From Pedobacter boryungensis (lineage in GTDB: Bacteria; Bacteroidota; Bacteroidia; Sphingobacteriales; Sphingobacteriaceae), in NCBI RefSeq assembly GCF_013204825.1, contig NZ_JABMKV010000003.1, forward strand, positions 453,895 to 517,894: 64,000 bases of DNA. The letters run 5' to 3'. Positions 9,786-19,300 of this stretch are shown one piece after another. A program made the position numbers and the translations under genes. The notes under the pieces are model-generated. The model saw only the letters and a list, made by a program, of their open reading frames with translations. It was not told where the DNA came from and ran no database searches. How positions within the stretch are numbered: position 1 is the stretch's first letter; each line of letters begins with the position of its first letter.

Positions 9786-11705
9786 ATGGCAAGATTAAAT
9801 CTTTTAGAAGAAACGAGGTTCGAAAAACTCCCAGTTACAGTCTTTAAAAACCCTAAAGAAGCTTCTATCAATGTAGCGCATAGAATTGCGAACATCATTA
9901 AAGATAAACAAAAAAACAATTTGAATGCAGTGCTTGGTTTAGCAACTGGCGCAACTCCTATTGCAGTTTATGCAGAACTAGTTCGTTTGCACAAAGAAGA
10001 AGGCTTAAGTTTTAAAAACGTGATCACCTTTAATTTGGATGAATATTATCCAATGCAACCTACAGCGGCTCAAAGTTATGTTTCATTTATGAATGAGCAT
10101 TTATTTGACCACATTGATATTGATAAAAACAATGTTCATATCCCTGATGGGACATTAAAATTGGAAGAGATTCCTGCTTTTTGCTTAGATTATGAGCGTA
10201 AAATAGGTGAAGTAGGCGGCTTAGATATGCAAATATTAGGTATTGGACGTACGGGCCACATTGGTTTTAACGAGCCTGGATCTGCCCCTAACTCTGGTAC
10301 TCGTTTAGTTACTTTAGACGATTTAACGCGTAGAGATGCAGCCCGCGATTTTGGTGGTAAATCTTTTGTACCTACAAAGGCGATTACAATGGGAATTGGT
10401 ACCATCTTTAAAGCACGAGAAATTGTGTTGATGGCTTGGAACCGTAAAAAATCTCCAATTATAAAAAAGGCTGTTGAAGGAGAAATGTCTAGCGAAGTAC
10501 CTGCTACTTATTTGCAACTTTCTGATAATGTAGAATTTGTTTTAGATGAAGATGCAGCTTCTTTATTAACTAGATTTGATACACCTTGGTTAGTAAAAGA
10601 TTGTGTTTGGACAGATCAACTCATTAGAAAAGCAGTTATTTGGTTAGCAAATACCTTGAACAAACCGATATTAAAATTAACTGAAGACGATTTTAATAAC
10701 AACGGTATGGCGCAATTAGCGTTAGAAAAGGGACCAGTTTATAATATTAACATCCATATTTTTAACAAATTACAACATACAATTACAGGTTGGCCAGGTG
10801 GTAAACCTAATGCAGATGATAGTCAAAGACCGGAAAGAGCTGAGCCAGCTAAAAAACGTGTCGTGATTTTTTCTCCGCATCCAGATGATGACGTAATTTC
10901 TATGGGTGGAACGTTTATTCGTTTGGTTGATCAAAAACATGATGTACATGTGGCCTATCAAACTTCAGGTAATACCGCTGTTTGGGATGATGACGCATTA
11001 CGTTTTGTGGAGTTTAACAATGATTTTTCTGAAAAAATGGGTATGGCACATCCAGAAATGAAAAACATGTATGCGAGAATGCGCCAGTTTATGGAGCAGA
11101 AAAAACCAAATCAAATAGACACTCCAGAAATACAAACCGTTAAAGGTTTAATTAGAAAAGGGGAAGCTATTGCTGGTGCTCGTTATTGTGGATTAGAAGA
11201 TGATCATATTCATTTTATGGCATTACCTTTTTACGAAAGCGGAAAAAATCAGAAAAATCCGGTTACAGAGGCTGACGTTTTGTTAACGATGGAATTGCTT
11301 CAAAAAATTAAACCTCATCAAGTATTTGCAGCAGGCGATTTTGAAGATCCTCATGGTACACACATTGTTTGTTTCAATATTATTTTAGAAGCACTAAAGA
11401 GATTGCAAAAAACAGAAAGCTGGGTTAATGATTGTTGGTTATGGATGTATCGTGGTGCATGGCTAGAATTTGAAACACACGAAATTGAAATGGCAGTTCC
11501 ACTTAGTCCACAAGAAGTTGAACGTAAAAAGTTTGCTATTTTCAAACACCAATCTCAAAAAGATAGAGCTGTTTTTCCAGGTGATGATGCTAGAGAATTT
11601 TGGCAAAGAGCTGAAGATAGGAACAGAGAAACAGCAAAAGCCTATGATAATTTAGGTTTAGCAGATTACGAAGCAATGGAAGCTTTTGTTCGTTACAAAT
11701 TCTAA
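9786..11705 (+). CDS. nagB: Glucosamine-6-phosphate deaminase fused to an LmbE/PIG-L deacetylase domain
   Basis: A 639-residue two-domain protein. Residues about 15-280 are NagB-like: LATGATP (52-58), FNLDEY with the catalytic-base aspartate D85, and GIGRTGHIGFNEP (152-164) with H158 and E163. In E. coli NagB the corresponding stretch is GVGNDGHIAFNEP, so the ring-opening aspartate D141 is replaced here by T156. Residues about 355-600 are LmbE/PIG-L-like: HPDDD (365-369) and DPHGTH (H523, H526) provide a zinc site for N-deacetylation. The fusion suggests successive deacetylation and deamination of an N-acetylated amino sugar phosphate, giving fructose-6-phosphate and ammonia; this coupling is inferred. 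A NagX-like gene follows, and anmK is divergent. Such long NagB proteins are known in Bacteroidetes. Confidence 0.9.
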   Translation: MARLNLLEETRFEKLPVTVFKNPKEASINVAHRIANIIKDKQKNNLNAVLGLATGATPIAVYAELVRLHKEEGLSFKNVITFNLDEYYPMQPTAAQSYVSFMNEHLFDHIDIDKNNVHIPDGTLKLEEIPAFCLDYERKIGEVGGLDMQILGIGRTGHIGFNEPGSAPNSGTRLVTLDDLTRRDAARDFGGKSFVPTKAITMGIGTIFKAREIVLMAWNRKKSPIIKKAVEGEMSSEVPATYLQLSDNVEFVLDEDAASLLTRFDTPWLVKDCVWTDQLIRKAVIWLANTLNKPILKLTEDDFNNNGMAQLALEKGPVYNINIHIFNKLQHTITGWPGGKPNADDSQRPERAEPAKKRVVIFSPHPDDDVISMGGTFIRLVDQKHDVHVAYQTSGNTAVWDDDALRFVEFNNDFSEKMGMAHPEMKNMYARMRQFMEQKKPNQIDTPEIQTVKGLIRKGEAIAGARYCGLEDDHIHFMALPFYESGKNQKNPVTEADVLLTMELLQKIKPHQVFAAGDFEDPHGTHIVCFNIILEALKRLQKTESWVNDCWLWMYRGAWLEFETHEIEMAVPLSPQEVERKKFAIFKHQSQKDRAVFPGDDAREFWQRAEDRNRETAKAYDNLGLADYEAMEAFVRYKF

Positions 11706-11739
11706 ATCCATTCTTGCGTTTCATTTTTATTAATGATTT

Positions 11740-11780
11740 AAAATTATCTTCTATATATTAGTCGTATAGAAGATAATTTT
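11740..11780. terminator. AT-rich 16-bp hairpin between the nagB fusion and the nagX-like gene
   Basis: A perfect 16-bp inverted repeat (11740-11755 with 11765-11780) with a 9-nt loop, 35 bp after the nagB stop and 12 bp before the next start. It may terminate or attenuate read-through from nagB, or shape the 5' end of the downstream mRNA. The stem is almost all A-T, so termination strength is uncertain. Confidence 0.5.
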
Positions 11781-11791
11781 AATTTAAAGAA

Positions 11792-12940
11792 ATGGAACTT
11801 AAAACTCAGCGATTATTATCATTAGACTTTTTTCGTGGTCTAACTGTCGCCACAATGATTTTAGTTAACAATCCAGGAAGCTGGAGTCACATTTATGCAC
11901 CACTCGAGCATGCCGAATGGAATGGATGTACACCTACCGACCTTGTATTTCCTTTCTTTTTATTTATAGTTGGCGTTTCCATAGCCTATGCCATGGGAAG
12001 CAAAAAAGCAGATCCCAAAAGTCATCAAAAAACGATTCTAAAAGCACTGAAAAGAGGTTTAATCTTATTTGGCTTAGGATTATTACTCGCTATCTTCCCC
12101 AGAAATTTTCAAAATTATGATTTTATAGAATCAATTAAACACGTTCGTATTCCAGGAGTTTTACAAAGAATTGGCGTTGTGTTTTTCATTTGTTCTGTGA
12201 TATTTTTAAAATCATCTGAAAAAAACATTTTTAGAACGATTATTATAATTCTTATCGCGTATTGGGCATTAATGATGTTTGTACCAGTACCTGGAGTTGG
12301 TTATGCAAATCTTGAAAAAGAAACTAATTTGGGTGCATGGCTAGATAGAACAATTTTAACTGAAGCTCATTTATGGAAATCTTCCATCACTTGGGATCCT
12401 GAGGGAATATTGAGTACGCTACCTGCTATCGCAACTGGGTTATTCGGAGTTTTAGTTGGTGTTTATTTAAAACGCAAAGATGTAGAACCTGCATCAAAAA
12501 TTGCTTGGTTGTTTTCAGTAGGAAGTGTATGTGTAATTGCTGGCCTTTTATGGGATTTAGAATTCCCAATAAACAAAGCACTATGGACAAGTTCTTACGT
12601 ACTTTATACAGGTGGTTTGGCCACTATTATTTTATCACTTTCGTATTGGATTATTGATGTACATCAATATAATCGCTTTACAAAACCTTTTGTAATTTAT
12701 GGCGTAAACGCAATAACTGTGTTTTTTGTGTCGGGATTAATGCCTCGTTTGCTAAATATGATTAAAATTAAAAATGCAAACGGTGATGAAATTGGTTCGT
12801 TAACTTATTTTAATGAAACTTTTTTCACACCTCACTTCTCACCAATAAACGCATCATTAGCTTACGCGATATTTGTTATACTTTTCTTTTATGTGATACT
12901 TTGGATAATGTACAAGAAAAACATCATTATTAAGGTGTAA
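11792..12940 (+). CDS. NagX-like (DUF5009/heparan-alpha-glucosaminide acetyltransferase-like) integral membrane protein
   Basis: A 382-residue polytopic inner-membrane protein with about ten hydrophobic segments. The N-terminus RLLSLDFFRGLTVATMILVNNPG, followed by WNGCTPTDLVFPFFLFIVGVS, is the hallmark of the acyltransferase family that includes lysosomal HGSNAT and bacterial NagX. HGSNAT moves an acetyl group across the membrane onto terminal glucosamine. In bacteria these genes sit next to GlcNAc utilisation genes, as here directly after the NagB-LmbE fusion. A role in (de)acetylation or uptake of amino sugars is therefore likely, but the reaction is not established. The next gene starts 6 bp after its stop, indicating co-transcription. 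Confidence 0.85.
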   Translation: MELKTQRLLSLDFFRGLTVATMILVNNPGSWSHIYAPLEHAEWNGCTPTDLVFPFFLFIVGVSIAYAMGSKKADPKSHQKTILKALKRGLILFGLGLLLAIFPRNFQNYDFIESIKHVRIPGVLQRIGVVFFICSVIFLKSSEKNIFRTIIIILIAYWALMMFVPVPGVGYANLEKETNLGAWLDRTILTEAHLWKSSITWDPEGILSTLPAIATGLFGVLVGVYLKRKDVEPASKIAWLFSVGSVCVIAGLLWDLEFPINKALWTSSYVLYTGGLATIILSLSYWIIDVHQYNRFTKPFVIYGVNAITVFFVSGLMPRLLNMIKIKNANGDEIGSLTYFNETFFTPHFSPINASLAYAIFVILFFYVILWIMYKKNIIIKV

Positions 12941-12946
12941 ATCACC

Positions 12947-13726
12947 ATGAAAACACTTCACATTTTAAATGGGGATGCAACTTTATTTGTTTTTAATCAA
13001 TCAAAGATTGAAGGAGATACCCTAGTTTGGCGTGAAATTTTAGCTGATGGACCTGTTTCAAAAACAAATTTATGGGAGCTTAGATCGATTTGGATTTCTG
13101 AAACTTTTGGTGAAAATCAGGTAGATTACCATCAAAAAGTAATTACAGAAGCTGAAAAATTAAGCCAACTTAATATATATGATGAAGTTGTTTTATGGTT
13201 CGAATACGATTTAACTTGTCAAATTAACTTGATTTTTATTCTGTCTATCATTAACGCTGATTATAAAAACGAAAATCTTATTTCTTTAATTTGTCCAGAC
13301 AGAATAGATGGAATGCCAAACTTTCGGGGGTTAGGCGAATTAAATACAACACAGTTAAAGAAACTCTTATCTCAAAAAGTTAAGTTACAAAAAACTGATT
13401 TAGAGTTGGCCACAAAAGCTTGGGACTTATACATTGAAAATGATTTTGAACGGATTAAAAACTTTTTAGCTACAGATTTCGGAAATTTACCACTCCTTAA
13501 AAAAGCTCTTAAAGCACATTTATTACGTTTTCCTAATCCTGCTACTCAATTAAATCATATAGAAAAGGTTTTAATAGATTTAATAAATTCAGATATTTCT
13601 AGCAAAACTGAGCTTTACAATGCATTTTGGGCGCAAGAAAGTATTTATGGCTTAACCGATTTACAGCTCAACCATATTTTAAATCAACTAAAAGAAAGAA
13701 AATTAATTACTAAAGATTTATTATAG
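12947..13726 (+). CDS. DUF1835 domain-containing protein
   Basis: A 259-residue soluble protein with no signal peptide. The N-terminal half (KTLHILNGDATLFVFNQSKI, then VWREILADGPVS and VVLWFEYDLTCQINLI) matches the DUF1835 pattern; the C-terminal half is helical and contains a charged segment ending in LNQLKERKLITKDLL, resembling a winged-helix-like tail. Function is unknown in this family. It follows the NagX-like gene by 6 bp and probably shares its transcript, but DUF1835 genes occur in many contexts, so a link to amino sugars is weak. It converges with the GHL10 gene with a 4-bp gap. Confidence 0.75.
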   Translation: MKTLHILNGDATLFVFNQSKIEGDTLVWREILADGPVSKTNLWELRSIWISETFGENQVDYHQKVITEAEKLSQLNIYDEVVLWFEYDLTCQINLIFILSIINADYKNENLISLICPDRIDGMPNFRGLGELNTTQLKKLLSQKVKLQKTDLELATKAWDLYIENDFERIKNFLATDFGNLPLLKKALKAHLLRFPNPATQLNHIEKVLIDLINSDISSKTELYNAFWAQESIYGLTDLQLNHILNQLKERKLITKDLL

Positions 13727-13730
13727 CCTC

Positions 13731-15269
13731 CTACTTTGCTTGTACGCCTATAGGTCTGCTGGGTTCGCTTTCATTCTTTAAACGATCTAAAGCAGTAATT
13801 AAATAATTATATCTTTTCCCTTTTTCTGCATTGGTATCTACATAAAAAGTAAAATCTCTAAAACTAATATTTAATATGTTTTTTGGATTTAAAACATTGA
13901 TTTTCTCACCTTCTTCAAAACGATAAATTACATAACCAGACGCGGTTTCTCCATCAGAGGCTTTTAGTGGTTTTTCCCATTTTAAGTTAACTCCATCTTC
14001 AAGGGCATCAGCTGTGAAGTTTTGTGGAACATTTGGAATTACATCATCTAACCATGGCATTTGTGGCGGTAAAGCCGGATATTTATATAAATTGTTTCTG
14101 AGTGAATCGGCAAGAGACCTAGCATTTGTAGAAAGAGATTTAGAGCTGAAGAATACACTTCCCTGCACTCTATTATTCTCTCTCATGTATCTAATCTGAT
14201 TAGGAATTTCATCGAACTTCATCCATGTTGGATCTAATTTTGTAGGTACACGAACTAAATAAGCAGCTTGACCTATATATAAATGCCTACCAAAGGTGTT
14301 ATTGCTCCACCAGTCCAATAAAACTTTGAACGGGGCTGCAGACCGACTAAAAGTGAAATATATTTGCGGATTGATGTAATCAACCCAACCTTCTTTTATC
14401 CATTTTCTCGAATCCGCATATAATTCCCCATAGTTTGATAAGCCATTTGTTTTGGAGCCTAAGGTATCTTCTCTAAAATTTCTCCAAATACCAAAAGGAC
14501 TTACACCAAATTTTACGTACTTTTTATAATAATGAACACTATCATTTACTGTTTTAATTAACATATCTACATTGTTTCTACGCCAATCATCAATTTTTGT
14601 AAAACCATTAGGATATTTTGCAAAAGTAGCCGCGTCATTAATTTTCTGCCCTTCTATGCGATAAGGATAAAAATAATCATCGAAGTGAACCCCATCAATA
14701 TCATATTCTTTAACCACATCTAAAATAATTTGTACAATGTACGCTTGCACTTCTGGCAATCCTGGGTCAAATAATTTTTGACCTCCATAGGTATAAAATA
14801 ATTCTGGACGCTTTTTAGTAATGTGATCAGCGCTAACTAATTGTCCCGCAGTCATAGTTGCCCTGTATGGATTAAACCAGGCGTGCAACTCCATTCCTCT
14901 ATTATGAGCTTCTTTTACTGCAAATTCCAAAGGGTCATAGCCAGGTGCTGGCGCTATACCTTGTGTGCCCGTTAACCAATGGCTCCACAGTTCTCTAGAT
15001 TTAGCATATAATGCGTCTGCAGTGGGTCTAATTTGCAACATAATGGCATTTATACCATTTTTCTTGTGTTGTTCTAGTATTCCAATAAATTCTTGTTTTT
15101 GTTGATCGGCTGAAAGACCTGGTTTTGACGGCCAATCTATATTTGTAACTGAAGCTACCCAAACGCCTCTAAATTCACGCTTTGGAGCAATTTTTGTGGT
15201 ATTTTGTGCGTTAGAAAAAAGTGGAGCGGCTATTAGGAGTAAAAGTGCGTAAATATGGCTTTTATTCAT
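13731..15269 (-). CDS. GHL10 family glycoside-hydrolase-like protein with C-terminal fibronectin type III-like domain
   Basis: A 512-residue exported protein. The signal peptide ends near FSNAQ (residue 22). The N-terminal domain starts REFRGVWVASVTNIDWPS and contains INAIMLQIRPTADALY, LHAWFNPYRAT, YDIDGVHFDDYFYPY and DYINPQIYFTFSR, the pattern of the YngK/GHL10 (DUF187) TIM-barrel family. Residues about 415-510 (IPNVPQNFTADALEDGVNLK onward) form a fibronectin type III-like module. The family is related to glycoside hydrolases and is thought to act on cell-wall or surface polysaccharides, but its substrate is not settled. The aspartates in FDDYFYPY are candidate catalytic residues by analogy only. 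Confidence 0.88.
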   Translation of the reverse strand: MNKSHIYALLLLIAAPLFSNAQNTTKIAPKREFRGVWVASVTNIDWPSKPGLSADQQKQEFIGILEQHKKNGINAIMLQIRPTADALYAKSRELWSHWLTGTQGIAPAPGYDPLEFAVKEAHNRGMELHAWFNPYRATMTAGQLVSADHITKKRPELFYTYGGQKLFDPGLPEVQAYIVQIILDVVKEYDIDGVHFDDYFYPYRIEGQKINDAATFAKYPNGFTKIDDWRRNNVDMLIKTVNDSVHYYKKYVKFGVSPFGIWRNFREDTLGSKTNGLSNYGELYADSRKWIKEGWVDYINPQIYFTFSRSAAPFKVLLDWWSNNTFGRHLYIGQAAYLVRVPTKLDPTWMKFDEIPNQIRYMRENNRVQGSVFFSSKSLSTNARSLADSLRNNLYKYPALPPQMPWLDDVIPNVPQNFTADALEDGVNLKWEKPLKASDGETASGYVIYRFEEGEKINVLNPKNILNISFRDFTFYVDTNAEKGKRYNYLITALDRLKNESEPSRPIGVQAK

Positions 15270-15466
15270 TTATTTGGTTTTGTATAAAGAAAAATAGGTT
15301 TAATCTGTAGTTAGTATAAACGACTTTTTTTAAAAAATCTGACACAAAAGTGCTACAAATTTTACACTTTTCATTTTTTTATATTATGTTAGCTGTCCTT
15401 TAAAATCGAAATACTTAGATTAAAGTTAATTGGCGGCATATTTTGGCCAATTTGAAATTTAACATC

Positions 15467-16372
15467 ATGCAAGACCAAGATCCCGTTAATAAAATTGATA
15501 GAAATAAGGTTTACTTTTTAGTTATCGTAATAGCTGCACTTTTAGGTATAAATGCATACCTATATTTTAAAGATAAACAACAAAGCAATCGTTTTGTAAC
15601 TGTAAATACAGAAAAAGACCGCCTTAACCTTGAAGTAGAAAAAATTGAAGTTGAGCTTGATAAAGTAAACTCACTAAACGTAACCTTGAGCGACAAGCTA
15701 CAGGAAGAACAAAAGTTAGCCAGAGAAAAAATTGCGGAACTAAAATTAGCTTTGCAAAAAGGCCAGTTAACACATGGTGATTTAGAAAAAGCGCAAAATC
15801 AAGTTAAGGAACTGAGAGAATTTGTGAAAAATTACAACGATAAAATTACCAGGTTAGAAAAGGAAAATACCTACTTAAAATCTGAACGCGACAGTCTTAA
15901 AACCACTGCAAATTCCTACAGCGAAAAGGCTGAAGATCTACAAAAAGAAAATCAAGACTTAAATGCCAAAGTAAAAGTAGGCGCAGCCTTAAAAGCTGCT
16001 AATATTAACATTGCAGCTTTTAAAGTAAAAGACAGTGGTAAAAATGTATTAGTAACTCGTGCTAGCACTGCTAATAAATTCACCATAAATTTTTCTATTG
16101 TACCTAATCCATTAGCAGAAAAAAATTACCATAAAGTTTATTTAAGAGTATTTGATCCGGCAGGAAATTTAGTGGCTAATGAAAACAATATGTTTGAGAT
16201 TGATGGACAGCAAATGCAATATAGTAGTGCAATTGAATTCTCTTACAATAATGATGAGGCTGTTTATAAAGTTGATTGGACAAACCCAAAAGAGTTTATT
16301 AAAGGAACATATTCGATTATCCTTTATACTGATGGCTTTATAATGGGTAAAAGTCAAATCACATTACGCTAG
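15467..16372 (+). CDS. Membrane-anchored coiled-coil protein of unknown function
   Basis: I do not recognise a named family. The 301-residue protein begins MQDQDPVNKIDRNKVYF, has one transmembrane segment (about residues 13-34, VYFLVIVIAALLGINAYLYF), then a long charged coiled coil (about 45-165) and a compact beta-rich C-terminal domain (from about 185). The topology suggests a periplasm-facing scaffold or sensor. A longer frame begins with TTG at 15443, but the ATG at 15467 is preferred because the extra residues add nothing recognisable and ATG is the usual start. It converges with the histidine kinase gene with a 17-bp gap. Confidence 0.75.
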   Translation: MQDQDPVNKIDRNKVYFLVIVIAALLGINAYLYFKDKQQSNRFVTVNTEKDRLNLEVEKIEVELDKVNSLNVTLSDKLQEEQKLAREKIAELKLALQKGQLTHGDLEKAQNQVKELREFVKNYNDKITRLEKENTYLKSERDSLKTTANSYSEKAEDLQKENQDLNAKVKVGAALKAANINIAAFKVKDSGKNVLVTRASTANKFTINFSIVPNPLAEKNYHKVYLRVFDPAGNLVANENNMFEIDGQQMQYSSAIEFSYNNDEAVYKVDWTNPKEFIKGTYSIILYTDGFIMGKSQITLR

Positions 16373-16389
16373 TTATCTTTTATCACTAC

Positions 16390-19300
16390 TTAAATAATAG
16401 GGAAGCTTAAGTAAAAGGTAGTTCCTTGATTAATTGCTGATTTAAATTCTATTGTACCACCAGCGTTTTCTATAGCTTGTTTTACAAAAGCTAACCCTAA
16501 GCCTGTACCTGATGATTTTGTGGTAAAATTAGGAGCAAAAATTTTATCCTGTAATGCTAAATCAATTCCTTTACCGTTGTCTTGTACTTCTACATATACG
16601 TACTTATTATCATTTATAAGGCGGATTTGAATAGCGCACTTCCCTTTTCCTTCACTAGCTTCTATTGCATTTTTGAGGAGATTATTAAACGTACGCAATA
16701 ATTGATCTTTATCTCCTAGTATAAGTACTTTTCTATTTGTACGATTTAGCACAACAATTTCAATATTATCAGCTGTATTAAATACCTCTATTGCCTGCTC
16801 AATTACTGGGAGAAGCTCTAAATCTTGTAGTTTAGTATCAGGCATCTTAGCAAAATTGGAGAATTCGGATGCAATGGTAGCTAAGCTATCTATTTGCTCA
16901 ACAAATGATTTATTAAAACTAGCAAACTTCTTTTCAAAATTAGGGTCATTTTCTTTCCACGATTTTTCCAATAGTTGCACTCCTAACTTTAATGGTGTCA
17001 ATGGGTTTTTAATTTCATGTGCTACTTGCTTTGCCATTTCCCGCCAAGCACTTTCCCTTTCAGATCTTGCTAATTTATTTGCGCTTATCTCCAAAGCAGC
17101 AATCATTTTATTATATTCTTTTATGAGCGATCCGATTTCATCTTGCCGATGCCAAACGATAGGTTGATTTTTTTGTCCTAATTTGGTTTTTCTAATGCTT
17201 TCTTGAATAAATGTAAGCGGGTTGGTAATTTGATTAGCCAAGAATACAGCTAGTACTCCAATTAACACGAAAACTAAAGCGTAGATATTAATAAGGGTAT
17301 TAATAAATAATCCAATTTTTGCTTGATAATCTGCCTCATTTGCATAATAAGGCATACCAATGTAGGCAATAGTTTCGTTTTGTGCATTGCGTATTGGCGC
17401 ATATGCCGCAGCATAAGTAAAAGTTCCTATTTTCTCAGCAGAATTTAAAAATTCTGATCGTTGCATTAAGTTTAAAGATATAAATGCCTTGGGCCCTAAT
17501 TTTTTCCCAATTATACCATAGTCGTACATTTTTGGTAAAGATGTTAGGTATAAATTTCCTTTAGTATCATATAAATTTAGAAAGGCGGCATTTACATCGG
17601 CAAACTGATTAAATGCATAAATAGATTCATTATCATTTTTGATTCCGCCTGTTTTTAAAATTTGCTTCTCATAAGAAAGTTGGATCTTTCTCAATTTCTC
17701 ACGAATAGTATTTTGTTGCTGTTTTAGATAATCATCTTTAATGTAAAAAAAAGTTGTCCATCCTACAATTAGTAATGTTGCAACTACTGATAAAACTATT
17801 GAAACCTGAATTCTGGTCTTATAAAGAATTCTATTTGCATTAATCATTAAATATCGATTAAGACTAAACCAACCAGCTTTATTATCATCAATATTCTTAA
17901 TTATCCAAATTATTAGATAAAGTGCAATTCCAAATAAGATAAATACCAAAAAGAAGAAGGATAGCGTTGCCAAACGTGCTATATAGGGTACTTTTTCTTT
18001 GCTTATTATAATTAATTTAGAGTTATTAGGCCGATTAACCGCATGGCTAAAAGCAACTTTTTTCTCAGTTCCTGCATCTACTTCATCTTGTGCTTCATCA
18101 TTCACAAACTCAATCTTACCAATGGCACCTTTAAATCGTTTATTAACCATTGGATAGGTGTATTTTCCAGATTGACTATACAACAAATTATCCTTATAGA
18201 AAGCTAAAGAATAGTCAGTAAAGTCTTCATCACTTTTTGTTTTTCCGTCAATTAATAAATCTGGGAAGTAACTATTAATATCATAAGGTTGAGATTTTAA
18301 TTCAATTACTAATGTTCCCAATAAGTTTTTTCCATCAAAAATTGGAATAAGTCCAAAGTAATCCTGATAGCCAAAAGTGTCATTGATTCTATAAGAATAG
18401 GTCGTTTCTGATGTTTTGACAGCTCCTGATTTTACTAAATTTTTGTACTTCGAAATAGGAATACTTTCTTCATTTTTCAATGTTGAATCTCGATTATTGT
18501 ATTCATACATGTTATATTCGAAGCGAGATAAATATCCATCAAGGTATTTCTTCTCAATATAATCGTGAAAACTGAAGGTTTTAGTTAAACGAGGATTTTT
18601 AAAATATGCTACAATGGATGAATCTGACGAAATCCCTTTTTCAAAGCTATCTATAGAATTAATTACTTTAGGATCATCAGAATTTAATAGTTTCTCTGCG
18701 ATAGCGGCTCTATTACTTCGCTCTTTTATATCGTTAAATTTGATATACTTAATTGCCGTAAGAAAAGCCATGCATAAAAAAAGAACTGCAAATATTCCTA
18801 TTGAAAATTTACGTAATTGGATATAATTATTCCATCCTATAATGAAAATTAGCAACCCATAAACTAAAAAGAAAACGTTAAAATCAGTAACTAATTTATA
18901 TATAAAATAGCCAGCTAACATCGTTAAAAAAACAAGCAAACGTTCTTTATTTGTAACCTCTAGTTGTTTGCTTAACTTGATAAAAATATTGGTAACCAAA
19001 TAAACATTTAACCAGACTATACATAAAATTAAAATGCATACCCAACTTATCCAATCAAGATTAATGATGTTTGTAATGTCGAAATTTATTTTAGAATTAT
19101 AGATCAGTCCAAAGAAAATGTTATCAATTAAATAACCCGTTAAAGACAAAATAAGCAGAAATATAACGTGAAATAAAATTCCAACTGCTTTATTTTTAAC
19201 CATCCATTTAGGCAAAATATATTGCTGACGGTGGGTATACGCAAATAAAGCTATCCATGTTACAGCAATTACATTTAAGAGTAAATCGCCAAGTGAGGGA

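Noticed and set aside
15443..15466. TTG start extending the coiled-coil protein by eight codons
   Set aside because: The ATG at 15467 is the more usual start, and the added residues have no support.
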